The notes under the pieces are model-generated. The model was not told where the DNA came from, made no database searches, and was given only the letters and a program-made list of their open reading frames with translations. A DNA stretch of 64,000 nt from Patagioenas fasciata (lineage: Eukaryota > Chordata > Aves > Columbiformes > Columbidae): contig NC_092520.1 of the NCBI RefSeq assembly GCF_037038585.1, forward strand, positions 121,304,001 to 121,368,000. Reading direction: 5' to 3'. The stretch's first letter is position 1. Each line of letters opens with the position of its first letter. Both the position numbers and the translations under genes were made by a program. Of this stretch, positions 28,985 to 40,505 are shown in pieces.

Positions 28985-29570
28985 AAACGCGCAACAACAA
29001 CCCCAGTAACGCCGTGAATCGCAGCAGCGTGCTGCAGATGACAACGACGACGACCGAAACAACGGCACGAAGCAAACCCCGGGTGCCAGGGCCTCCCCAA
29101 GATGGGGTCTCGCCGGTGCGCGCCCGGGCCGCTCTCAGCGCCGGTTGGCGACTGCCACCACCCCGCAACGGCCTCCCGCTGCCACCGTTCCTGCGGCGGA
29201 GCGCCGCGCCCCCCCTTCGCACCTGACCCCGGAGCTGTCAGCGGCGCCTCCCGCTTCAGACGTACCAGACCCGCCGGGCGCAGCCTCCGCCCCGGCGGCG
29301 CACCTTCTCCCTTCAGCCCCTTCCTCAGAGCGCGGTAGGGCAGCTCCCCGGCTGCCCCCAGAGCCCGGCTGGGCGCCCCTCGCTTACCTCTGCAGCCCCG
29401 GCTGGCCCGCCACCGCCCCGCGCCAGCCGCCGGCCCCGCACCCCCCGCAGCTCCGTCCGCCCGGAGCCCGCCCGCTTGTGACGGCACCGACGGCCCCGCC
29501 CCGCCGCTGGGCTCCGCCCCTGCGGCCGTCCGGCGCCGCGCTGCGGGAGGCGGGCAGGTGGGGAGGGAAA
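28985..29570. promoter_or_regulatory. CpG island, probable promoter of an unidentified gene
   Basis: A ~580-bp GC- and CpG-dense block stands in an AT-rich background. It holds several GC boxes (GCCCCGCCCC, GGCTCCGCCCC on the plus strand near 29490-29520). On the minus strand CTGCAGAG is followed by GTAAGCG, a near-consensus splice donor whose exon would end at 29388, so a non-coding first exon of a minus-strand gene running left is the favoured reading. On the plus strand a second good donor follows ATGCCTCCG at 29630, so divergent transcription is possible. The long open frames through the island on both strands are what GC-rich, stop-poor DNA gives by chance. Confidence 0.7.
29388..29500 (-). 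other. Candidate non-coding first exon (minus strand)
   Basis: The 3' boundary at 29388 is set by the minus-strand sequence CAGAG|GTAAGCG, close to the donor consensus. The 5' end is a guess placed just inside the GC-box cluster. No later exon could be matched to it within the window, so the gene is unknown. INPP4A is the expected neighbour from human gene order, but nothing here proves that. Confidence 0.35.
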
Positions 29571-29856
29571 GGGACGGCAAGTAACGGGGAGGGAAGGCAC
29601 AGCCAAGGGTCTGCTTTCAACATGCCTCCGGTGAGCCGAGACTCGCCTCCCAGCCAGCAGCCTGTTTTTTCGTGCTCTGTCATCTCTGATTCCAAAGGAT
29701 CCAAAAATATAGAAACTGGAATTCTCCCTTGTATCCCCACCTGCAGCTAGGAATTGGAGATTTCGAGGAAAAAAAAAATATATATATCAGGGGGCTGAGA
29801 AATACCCACATCGCAGCGATGAAGTTTGGGCCAATTAATTTGACACCCGCATCTTT

Positions 29857-30250
29857 ATGAGGAGCAGCTGACAGAACTGGGCTGGCTCTGCCTGGAGAAA
29901 AGGAGGCTGAGGGGAGACCTTATTGCTGTCTACAGCTACCTGAAAGGAGGTTGTAGCATGGAGGGGGTTGGTCTCTTTTCCCGAGTAGCAAGTGATAGGA
30001 CAAGAGGAAATGGCCTCAAGTTGTCCAGGGGAGGTTCAGATTGAATACTAGGAAAAAATTCTCCATGGAAAGGGTTGTCAGGCCTTGGAACAGGCTGCCA
30101 GGGGAAGTGGTGGAGTCATCAGCCCTGGAGGGGTTTAAAAGGCATTTAGACGAGGTTCTTAGGGACATGGTTTAGTGCTAGAGTTAGGTTATGGTTGGAC
30201 TCGATGATCCTGAGGGTCTCTTCTAACCAAAATTATTCTATGATTCTATG
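29857..30250 (+). mobile_element. CR1 LINE, 3' end fragment, plus orientation
   Basis: Sequence reads along the CR1 3' region: CTGGAGAAAAGGAGGCTGAGG, then GGAAATGGCCTCAAGTTG, AACAGGCTGCC, GACTCGATGATCCTGAGGGT, and ends with ATTCTATGATTCTATG. It is 5'-truncated, as CR1 copies usually are, and has no target-site duplication, which is normal for CR1. The terminal 8-bp repeats are intact, so the copy is of moderate age. It lies ~290 bp from the CpG island. Confidence 0.92.
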
Positions 30251-31579
30251 TTTCTTCCATTCATTCTTACTCCTTGTCCAGGCTTCAGGTTGCTTGACAG
30301 TGGTTCAGCCAGCTACAGTTGTTGAAACTTGCATAGCTGAGTCTGAGCTCCATTTTTTAACCAATTTCTACACCACACAGCTATCATTGAAGGATTTAAT
30401 CCGTTCAGTGCCAAGTGTAATTTGAAAGAACGTAATAAGACATCACAATCCACCTCTGGCTCATTGTATTATTTTTGCAGGGTGTGCAAATGCCGCAGAG
30501 AAGAGAGGTTACTCACGAGCAGCCCTGTGGGAACTCCCAGGAGGCACATAGAAGGGCTCCTGCACACAGGAAACATGCTGAAGGGGGAAAATGGTGAGAC
30601 ACACAGACACACTTGTCTTGATGCATCCAGCCAACTGTGCATGATCTGCAGAGGGCCACTGCCAACTACCCGTTGAGTCAGTCCCAACACCACTCTACTG
30701 TAAGAATTTTAATTTGCCTGCTGCAGTTCCCTGGTGCTGGAAGCTGCCAGCTCAAGTCCTCAATATGATCTGAATCTGGATAGAGAAGGCAGGAGATGCA
30801 GCTTGAATTCTTCATTTTTCTTTCCACCTGTCAGTGGTGAAATTCCATTTTTAGCTGTGTGACGGGATTGAACCAAGCCCTTCCATTAAAAAAAAAATAT
30901 CAGAACTTACAAAGGAGAGCTTATTTTCAATGCCTAGTAAAACATGATTTTTAATATTTATCTTTGGTCACAGTTTAGTGCAAAGCTGATGAACCGTGCC
31001 ATGTTTTTTTAAACAAAAAGACGACGGAAAATAGGAGTTCCTTTGCATATCACGCAGCTTAAAGCCATCCTCTCATAAAAATATTAAATATATTTGGCTA
31101 GGACAGGCTAGAAAGCAAGTAGACATTGTCACCAACACCCTTGAAGGTGAATACAGAGTTCAGCAAGGTTAAGAAGCACAAAACACTGCAGTTCATTTGT
31201 AGCTGATCACAGTGTTAATCATCATCAATTAAAATACAACCTTTTAAAACCAGAAGGCTTGGACAACTCCCCACCAAGGATTCTGGAAGAATGGCGTTTA
31301 CTACTGATGTTCACTTAGCACCAGTAAATTGAAACAACACTAAAACTCAACAGATCAGAAGGGCACCTGTGTTAAAAGTTGAAAGTGGACAAGGAGAACC
31401 ACCCTGTTATTTACTGACAATGCAGCCTGAACTGCCAAGGGCAATATAAGAGGAAAGCCAGCAGGGTAGGAATGGATAGCGCAGGCAAGCTTCTCATTTA
31501 CTTTTTTTTTTTTTTTTTGAGATTACAATTTCTTTGATTAAGAAAACCTAAGCAACAAACCTCAAAAACTCATTGTCAG
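30251..31579. other. Non-coding stretch, no gene seen
   Basis: AT-rich sequence between the CR1 copy and the older CR1-like stretch. It includes a 17-T run at 31502-31518. No exon or RNA gene recognised. Confidence 0.5.
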
Positions 31580-31772
31580 AGGGCAGTTGTATTTGAGCAG
31601 AGCGCTGCCCTAGGACCATTACCAGGTTTAAGACTATTCAACATTTTCCTCAAAGATACACAAACTCATTGCTGGTTATATTTGAGGACAACACAAACGC
31701 TGGCACTATGGTGAACTGGGACATCATGCAAGAGTTATGGAACAGCTGATAAAGCAAATTGTTCCAAAATTC

Positions 31773-31804
<32 letters not shown>

Positions 31805-32425
31805 CTCAGGTTGTACATCTGGGAAAAGAATAAAAAGTTGTACCTTGAAACTGGGAAAACAGCAGAAAACAGACTCTAAAAAAGGTATCAGGGTCATAAA
31901 AGACAAGGAAATAAACATGATATCCCAACTTAACACTGTGACAAAATGTGACAAGTATCTTGGAAGCACAATCCACAGTGCACAAAGAAAGAAGAGGGGA
32001 TTTTACCTCTATATAAGTCACTGAAAAACCCTGTAACAGGGCTTTATCTCCTTCTTAAAAGATTAAGAATTCGTGTGAGGGGACTAAGGAAGACAAGCAT
32101 AAGACAAGATTTTAGGACATTGATCCATGCATTTCATCAAAAAACAGGGAGTGGTTTTATAGGAATGGGAATGCATTCCCAGCAAGAAAAAACAAGGTAC
32201 TACTAACCTCTTTTACAGAGCAATCCCATTGCCTTTTCCTGTAAGTAGAAGCTGAAGCCAAATTCTAATCACAAGACAGATGTGCACTTTTAAGGAAGGG
32301 ATTACTATCAAATGAAGACAGAGATTACATTTTTATGCTTTTTTACAAGAGTCAATGTTTTTCTCTAGCATGAATACTTCACAGGAGGTCAGACTAGCTG
32401 AAAGGATGTTAAACTCTCTTAACTG
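31580..32425 (+). mobile_element. Probable ancient, decayed CR1-like LINE
   Basis: Weak but ordered resemblance to CR1 from the end of the reverse-transcriptase frame to the 3' end: TTCAACATTTTCCTCAAAGA, then GGTTATATTTGAGGACAACAC, CTCAGGTTGTACATCTGGG, and finally GGAGGTCAGACTAGCTGAAAGG, the last being very close to the 3' end of old reptile CR1 families (GGTCAGACTAGATGA..). A 21-T run at 31773-31793 interrupts it. The copy is heavily diverged and has lost all coding capacity. Recognition is by eye; a profile search would settle it. Confidence 0.45.
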
Positions 32426-35400
32426 CTAATATAAAGCAGGAAGAAAGGACACTTCACTGGATGCCCAGTCTCAGCTGATAAAGGCCTTTACGTAGTCTCC
32501 ATCTTTATACTGAGCAATGCAAAATGTTAGAAAACCCACAATCAGTTTCTATTTACCCTCATTTTCCTCAGTATGCTAGCAATCTGATGACATATAACAG
32601 ATTTCTTATCACCCACATTTTCAGACACCATCTTACTACAGCCAAGAGAGAGGTATGGCTGATACAGAATCAAAAGCCCAAGACAAGCAGTATCTAACAA
32701 ATATAGGGCCTCTGGGACCTACATACCAGAAAGTCTTCATGACTTGTCCCACCAAAAAAGCCTTAAAATTCCTGCCATAATTTTGACAGAAAAATTCTAT
32801 ATTCCTCATGCCTCACAATAATGAAGGACAACACAATACCATTTTACAGTAGCACAATTTATCATTGGAACTTATGAATTACAAACCAATTTCTATATTC
32901 AGTAATTTTTTCCCTAGCTCCTTTTAAAGTAATAGCAGCAATATTGCAAAAATACTTTTGGATATCTTGTTCTAAATCACAGCGATTAGCTTGTATCATT
33001 TCCTCCGTTACTAAAAATCTTTAAGAAATTATTCTCTTCCATTGCACTGCAGCCCAGTAATACCTACAGACAAAGAAAGAATATGGCACATGAAAGCTTT
33101 CATCAGGACAAAAAAAAAAAACAACTCAGCTTGATCTAAAAAATCATTTCAATGTTTATCTACTAAAATACATTATTATTCGAAATATATCACCTGCTAC
33201 TGACAACATTAAGCAGCTATTAAAATGCTACTCTTGTTGCTTCTTCAGTGTTATTGATCTGTAATTTTATTTAATACTGTAAATCCTGAAACATCAAACA
33301 TAGTCCACTTAAAGAAGCTGCTCTTCGTGTTTACAGTAATTTCTTCCTATAGAGAGTCAACCAAGTCATCAAGGAGCCTATCACTTACAAAAATAACTAG
33401 TTGATAATCTTCTGAAGACAGCTGGAGCAAGACCATGCCAGAGACAAATAATTCAGCATGCACATTTGGAAAAAGAAAAAGGAGAAAGGATCTTAAGGTT
33501 TCTGGTTACTGTTCTGTCAACTACAGGTTATGATGGAAATTAAGCTCTGACATGCTATTCAGCTTTAGACAATGAGATACGTATTTAGAATAAATGCACA
33601 TATTCTAAATGACCACATATCAAGCACTAAGGCAGCATGACTATTTGTGAAATTCATCATGTCAACAAAGCTGTTTCTAAGTTTTCCAACCAAAGGCTTA
33701 AACAACAGATACTGCTTACCACCTACGTTCTATGGCTGCATTTTTAGAAGATGATATCACTTAGTGCTCATCTTATGAGCAGAAGGTGTCAGTCTAGTTT
33801 GTTCTGGGCTTCCACTGAAATAATATTATTTTAAAAGTTTGCTTTGAATAAAAGCATATCATCCAACCTGCTCCTCTTTAGAAACTTAAAAGTGAAGAGA
33901 GAATACACAACTAATTTCTTATGCCAACCAGTGAATAATTAAGTTATTTGCAATATGAATGAATATGTTCTGGAAGCAGAAAGGTTTTCGTTTTTGTTTT
34001 TGTTTTTTTTAAAGATGCTTTGTCTTCCTTTTAACAGGCATGACCGAAATAATAAATACATGAATACGTGTTAAACACCAACTCCTTTCTCTCATTTTTC
34101 AATATATGAACACATGTGCAACATATGAACACATTAAACACATTCTGCTTAAACAATATCCTTACCACTTCATACCAACTTGAAAGAACAGAGTTAATTA
34201 CCTAAAGAATTTTCAAACCAGAGTAAATGACTATAGCCTATTTTTATCATAATAAACATGTCAGTAGATCTGCAATCTGTGTTTACATATACATAAGTCC
34301 AAACCTGTTTGCAGGATTTGACCACAGAAAGAATACGTTTATTGATTAAACTAGACACAATTACAACACAGACAGGTCCTAACACTGATGGTGCCAGAGT
34401 CTCCAATGCAAATTTCAACAGCATTCAGCACCCTTCGACTCTGCCATCATGTAAAACAACTGGCAGAAATTAGAGCAGCAGTGAAAGGTTTTTGCAAACC
34501 GCATCCTTTACTTATTCAATACAAATTATTAGCACTGCATATATTGTGATTCTAAAACCAGTAACAACTTTTTGGTGCCGTTTCAACCTTTTGTCCTAAG
34601 CAGTCAAATTTCACAGGTTCAAATACATCACATGTTCAACCTCGCAAAATCTACCACAGATTAGAAAAGTGTAGCTTTTAATAAAAGATAGTGGCATAGC
34701 ACAAGGCATGAGACTGAAAAGTATCAATATATTCAAATAAAAACATTTCATGTATTAGGAAAAAAGCTGGAATCATATACACAAATTTATACCACTGAGG
34801 GCTTTCCATTAATAAAACAAATTATTTTTCACATAAGAAATATTAATAGCTCTGAAGTAGGCCAGTACTCAAAGTCCCTAGGCAATTATATAATTAGTCA
34901 ATTTTAGACAGAATATTATGTTACATAATATTGGAATTGAACAATTATAGTCTCTTAAGCAACTCAGAATTTAGATACATATTATATGTATTTTTATACC
35001 GTCCTAGATAGCCCAGTGAACCATTAGGAAGTTTTGACACTAAGAGATCCTATTGGATCAAATAATACAAGTATTCTGTTAAATTAACTATTAAATCCTT
35101 AAATGCCCAACAGCAAACACTGCATTTAATTTTAACACTTTATCTCCACTGGATCAAATCAATTACTAAAAATATCTTTAAATAGTTATCTGCCCACAGT
35201 CTGCTACCTGCCTGCTTCTTTCCAAAACGACTTTCTGCAGGTCAAGCTCAGTGATTATAGCTGAAACAGGAACAAATCACCTGAAGCATCAAGCCTACAG
35301 TCCCCTGCGGAAGGGCAGATCACTGAAGGGTCCTTGACTGGCAAAAATACATACCATTCCCACTCTTCTCTCTCCCTGACATTCAATTACCTGCCAGGTT

Positions 35401-37130
35401 TACTTTTTCTCCATTTTAAACTTCCCCCCCCCCCCCCACATGGAGAAGACTTGTGGTAATACGTTGAACACTCCTACAGACATGACATCAAATTATCATT
35501 TTAGTATATGTAAAGAGATATGGTGACTAGATTGTGGAAAATAAAGGATGCTTAGAGAACTTCAACAAATTAACTTGCTTTCACATGATCAATAGAATGT
35601 GAAAATATGCAACTGATTTACGATTGCAAAAATAAAATACTACATACAAGGAATATAAACATACTTTGATCACAGAGCAGTTGCTTAAGACAGAATTAAA
35701 TATTCAACATGCACTCATTCACTTAAGTCTTCAGTTTTACAAACAATAAGCGTCACATGCATCTGGTCCAGACTAAATGTAAATCAGCCACACAACTATA
35801 AATTTTAGCCAAGAAAATAGGTTACTATGATTCTCTCCTCTCTCACTATTTCCTAATCTTGTTTCTAATTAGCTTCTCTGAAGTTATTCGAATTTCCATA
35901 CATAAGGGTTACACTACTATTTATTTCTTAACGACTTCAAAAGGCGGGGAAAGAGGTAGAGAGAAGGAAAAAGAAATTATCTTCAGAAACAACTTCTTCA
36001 ACAGAACCAGTAAGTACTGGTCACAGTCACAGTTTAAACACCAATAGTTGCTACCCCCATAAATCCCACCACAGTCATTCTTGATCAAAGGAAAGCAAAA
36101 CAGTATTTTCCTTCACTAATTTATAAGCTTTTTAACTGCAGCTGTTTTATAACTTACAAAACTATATACAATTTGACTTAAGCACAAAAAAATTCTAAAG
36201 GGATAGCAAGCTTTAAGAAGTATATGGCAGACAGTAGTTACAGTTTAAATTAACATGAATGGCAGTTTGAATATTTTACAACCACAAAATGTGAACAAAA
36301 GAATTTAGAAGTGAAAAAATAAAAACAAGAAAAATGTTCACAAAGGACAAAGTAAATTCATGGAGCACAACTTCCTATAAACACAATGAAGTATGGATGT
36401 ACCGTCAAGGGACGATATGTTGGGACTAGTATTTATGCATTTGCTTGGAAAATAACATGGAAAGATCATCTAGGGTCATCTCAGAAGAACTTAAATACTG
36501 TTGTAAATACCTCTAGAACATAATAACAGCAGCCACAGTCTCCTTAACTGTTGGCCTAAGGAATCCCATCCTCCCTCATCCAAAGATACATAATCAGATA
36601 CATCCTGGCATACGGCTTTCAAGCCATTGACTACAATAATCCTATAGTTCTCTTGTACTTGTGACAATACAATGAGAAGACCGAAAGATAAGTCAGACGT
36701 CCTTTAGCTCAGAGTAACCAAATTTTAATCTAGTTGTTCAACACAACCAGATTGCGCTAAAAAACATGTACATCAATCATCATATTAAAAAGAACTTGCA
36801 GCAAGAAGAAAGAGATTCCATCCTTGTATATGTGGCACTGCAAAAACATGCCACTCCTACCCGTTAGTGCAGGTTTATTGGGTAACAGACCCCCCTGGGG
36901 AGGAAGCAGCTTGTACATACATTTCAGAACCGTGTCCAACTCATCACCTCTGGAAACAGCTCTATCCTGAGGTATCCTCTGGGATAGCAGTCAAGTGAAC
37001 TCCCAGTTCCACATCTTGTATTATTTGCAATAGTAAAACATGACCAGAATTAGTAAATTACTAAAACCAGAAAAGACAACTTCATTTCAAAACAGAATGA
37101 TAACTGAAGCTTACTCTGGATTTTACATAT
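32426..37130. other. AT-rich non-coding stretch downstream of COA5
   Basis: No exon recognised. It holds a 14-C run (35424-35437), a perfect 10-bp stem/8-nt loop hairpin (33583-33610) and a 21-nt near-perfect palindrome (34912-34932). The right part may include distal COA5 3' UTR if a far poly(A) site is used. Confidence 0.5.
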
Positions 37131-37363
37131 TTTATTGCAAGTGTATGACAAGTACCCATTTTGGCCAGAACTTGCAGTTCTATGCTTGTCTTCTTTTTAA
37201 CATTTAAATGCAGATCCAGGTCAATTTTTCAGAATACTCACACCTTCCCCGAAAAGGTTGCAAGAAAAGATGCGGCAGACAGAATCAGCTTGTTTTAGTC
37301 TCTGTTTTGCTTAAAGTGCTGATGAATCCTGATTTCCCATGGCCAGGTCTCTTCACAAGGACT
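37131..37363 (-). other. COA5: COA5 3' UTR with candidate poly(A) signal
   Basis: The stop codon of COA5 ends at 37364. An AATAAA on the minus strand lies at 37131-37136, about 230 nt downstream, and is the first canonical signal. Longer 3' UTR forms are possible because more signals occur further left. Confidence 0.4.
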
Positions 37364-40171
37364 TCAGTATCCCTTCCTTCCTCTGAACCTTGCCCTGGTA
37401 TCCAACTGAAAATTGAAGTCAATATATTAAAAACACACATTTTGCAAAAGAAATGCTTTAAAGTGCTTGTGGTACCCTGGGCATTTTGTAACATCAGAAG
37501 AAAGCAAAGAATAAAGCAGAAGTCAAAAAGTTAGTGATGTAGCAAACAAATCACAGGGTTCTTTCAAAGAAACAGATATCATATTATTGTAAATATCACA
37601 CAAAATTAAAGTTATGTGATAAGCATCCCGTGCATTCTGAAATAAACAGCATAACACAAATTATAGAACGGCATAGTGGGATGATAAGGAACACATGAAA
37701 ACAAGATAGTGTAGATCTGCTTAAATCTGTTCTTCCAAAGTTAACTGACAAGCTGAAGGAGGAAAATTCAGATTTGGTTAAAGTGGGAGTCACTGCAAAC
37801 GTCAGTGAGAACAGGGATAACTTAAATACAACAAGCATCAGAAAAGAAGTATCAGTAAAAATTGAAATTATATTAAGCTTGTGAAATCTCTAATTTCTTC
37901 TTGGTAGTTACAAAAAAGCATTTAATGGAAGGCAAAACACGGCAGTAAAGCAAAAATAATGGCTACAGTGCAGCACTTATTGAAAGGCAATTGCAAATTC
38001 TTTCCCAGAGCAGCAGAAAAACATACTTTGATCTTGGGAGAATTCTTCTGAATGTAGATAGCCAATCTTGAAGGTGGCAGTTACGGATTACAATTCAGCC
38101 ACATTCAGATATTAGATTGAGGACTTATCTTTCACCTCTCTTAACTAACCCCCTTCCACAATTCAGGGCTGCAGCAAAATTTGTAAAGAGCTAAACTGCA
38201 AGATGGCACGGCTCGTCCAAAATCCAAGAAGCTTCCACTTTAAACCTTGTTCTTACTTTAACATCTAAGATGTACTACAGTTTAATCCTCTGATAAGAGA
38301 TTATATTTCCTTACAAGGAAACAAGCATCTAGGAAAACCCCCTAATGATTTTAGCATATCATCAATTATGTCTGCATTTAGTATTTAACTTGTTTTTAAA
38401 TACTCTTTAAATCTATTATACCAAGTAACAAATTGGGCAGAGCGCGATTATTGACATTTACAGAGTTAAGAGGACAAGAAAAATGTCCTTCTGCCGTCTT
38501 AGATTTTGGAGCAGTTAAAGAGAACCATGTAAGAGCCAGGCCTCCTCCCACATGAAATTTTGTTTCATGAGGTTCTCTTAATGATCTACAGACAGAAATA
38601 CAGGCCCGTCATCTGGAGATAAATATATTGCTACTGCAGTATCAAATGGGTATTTCAAGCATTAAATACACAGGATTTTTTCCTGTCCACGGAAATAATC
38701 ATGTCACTTCATGGCTTAATACAGTTCCTATAGGAGGGGCACAAAAAGCTGCTACTGGGACTTAAGCAAAAATACAGATTGGAGGAAAAAGTTTAGATAC
38801 AACTTCAGCTGTATATTCTTCATTATACTAAAAATTAAAGCAAGCCCCACACTACTCATGACTAGAAAGCTTTGGTACCATCTTTGCCACATCTTAAGCA
38901 TTTTTAAGTGTTACAGAAACACAAGCAAGATGTTTCCAGAGAAGGAACTTGTATCAAAGTTCGGGAAACATTTCTACAACTGGCTTCTCACTACCATACT
39001 CGATAGCTCACTATATTAAAAAAAAACCCCAAAACTTCTTTATCATGAACTCATATCCTCCAAGAAACCTGAAAAATGCAAGAGCCTGTTCCAACAGTAG
39101 AAGTCTCTAGGTTGTCAATATCCTACAACTACCTGATATACTCACTGTGTTTAAACCAGCGCTTTAATTAAAAAGCAAAAAGCAAAACAACAACCAAAAA
39201 AAAAAAAAACCACACCAAAACACACACACACACAAAAGTCTGCATCATTTATGTGTTACATGCTAAGCCTACTTAAATTTAAACGTGTGGTTTTTGTCTT
39301 GTTCACATTCTCTGACTTTCTTCATGAGAAGTGTACAACATCCATAATTTAAATGGACTTGAAAGGCAAGAACTGTTTTGCCTAACAACACCAGTTTTCC
39401 TGAACTGAAGTAGTTTTCTTCAGAAAGCAAGGAAAAAGACAGAAAGCAACCAGGCTACTAGCAGAAGAAAATACACTGAAAACACTTACCATTGATCTTT
39501 TGCATGCAAAAAATGTCACTTGCAAACTCCTACAGTGTCCTTCCCTCAAGCATTGCTTAGGGCTTTTGTTTTCCTGCCAGATGAAAAAATAAAGGATTAA
39601 AAATTTCATGGATTTTTGCTGCATGGGAAAGAGCATTCAAAATATTTCAGGTGAGGTTTACATGGTACCTTACTAAGATATGGTGACTTGCACTTTCTTC
39701 TCAAGTTATAGTTTCTTTAACTACTTAATACACAAACTAAAAGGCTTAAAAGGGACAAAATAAGAGCGTCTCTCCCGAGGGCTCGCTGCCGCCAGTGCGA
39801 GGCCGCCGCCCCACACTCCGCTCCCGGGGGTGCCCGGGCAGCGCGGCCCGCGGCCCCCGGCCCTGGCAGCACTTTCTCCCACCAGAAGAGGCGCCCACGC
39901 CAACAAAAGCCGCGGTGGCGGCCTCAAGCAATAGTTCCCCGTGAGCCTGGCCGGCCAGGCCGCAGCCCTCACTTTCCCTCAAGGTTTAACCGGGGAGCGA
40001 CAAACACAGCAGAAGCGACACGGGGCTGGGGGCTCCGGGATTCTCTGCCGGGAGGGCTACAGCGCTCACCTGCAGGACACAGGCGCTCTCCAACAGGCAC
40101 TGCCGCAGATCCTCCCTCACCCCGCCGCAGGCCCGCCCGTCCTCCTCCTTCTCCTCGTAGTACCTTGGCAT
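37364..40171 (-). CDS. COA5: COA5, cytochrome c oxidase assembly factor 5 (three coding exons)
   Basis: Small soluble twin-CX9C protein required for an early step of cytochrome c oxidase (complex IV) assembly. Coding exons on the minus strand: 40171-40070 (34 codons), 39573-39490 (28 codons), 37405-37364 (14 codons with TGA), all with GT..AG introns in phase 0; total 75 aa, against 74 in human. The protein starts MPRYYEEKEEDG and ends RARFRGRKGY, as in the mammalian protein. Cysteines lie at 15, 25, 31, 42, 48 and 58: C15-X9-C25 and C48-X9-C58 are the twin CX9C pairs that form the CHCH hairpin; C31-X10-C42 is the extra pair. It is divergent from UNC50, sharing the CpG-island promoter. The start is the only ATG in frame near the island and matches the family. 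The last coding exon is only 42 nt, easy to miss in automated annotation. Confidence 0.95.
39172..39238. repeat. A/C-rich low-complexity tract in COA5 intron 2
   Basis: AAAACAACAACC, a 13-A run and an ACACACAC stretch. Simple sequence between COA5 coding exons 2 and 3; no function seen. Confidence 0.7.
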
Positions 40172-40299
40172 GGCGACAAGGCCGACTCTACGCCTCGCTG
40201 CGGCCTACACACACACCGCTACCTGCGGCCGCCGCCATCTTGGCAACTCCCGGCCCTGCCGCCGCTTCCGGCGGGGAGAGGAAGGGGCGGGGCGGCCCT

Positions 40300-40413
40300 G
40301 GGAAGGAAAGCTGGACGCCTGCGCTGCGGACGTTTCCGGAAGGCTGCGGGTGGTGGCGACGACGGCACCGGTGGTGGGCGAGGTGGGGGTCGTGCCGCGA
40401 GCCGAGGCGGCAG
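40300..40413 (+). other. UNC50: UNC50 non-coding first exon (5' UTR)
   Basis: GGCGGCAG|GTAAGG gives a strong plus-strand donor, with the exon ending at 40413. The next acceptor, TTCCTTTAG at 41149, lies four bases before the UNC50 ATG, so the whole upstream exon is untranslated. The 5' boundary is approximate. Confidence 0.6.
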
Positions 40414-40441
40414 GTAAGGCCCCACCCTCTCCTCGCGTGGT

Positions 40442-40505
40442 GGGGGGGTGGGTGGCTGTTAGCGGGGGCGCGACTGTTAGGGGGTGGAGTGGAGTGGAGT
40501 GGAGT
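40442..40505 (+). repeat. G-run cluster and (GGAGT)4 repeat in UNC50 intron 1
   Basis: Four or more G-runs of 3 to 7 bases at 40442-40484, followed by four GGAGT units at 40486-40505. The runs are on the UNC50 RNA strand within 100 nt of the first splice donor, so a G-quadruplex or R-loop is plausible. That is inference from composition only. Confidence 0.6.

Noticed and set aside
28951-29580. 209-aa minus-strand open frame through the CpG island
   Set aside because: GC-rich DNA has few stop codons; the product is Ala/Gly/Pro/Arg-rich with no domain, and a good splice donor lies inside it.
29145-29750. 201-aa plus-strand open frame through the CpG island
   Set aside because: Same composition effect; overlaps the opposite-strand frame and shows no family signature.
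39382-39489. Extension of COA5 exon 2 frame past its donor
   Set aside because: A consensus donor (ATG|GTAAGTG) ends the exon and the conserved C-terminus is in a separate exon at 37364-37405.
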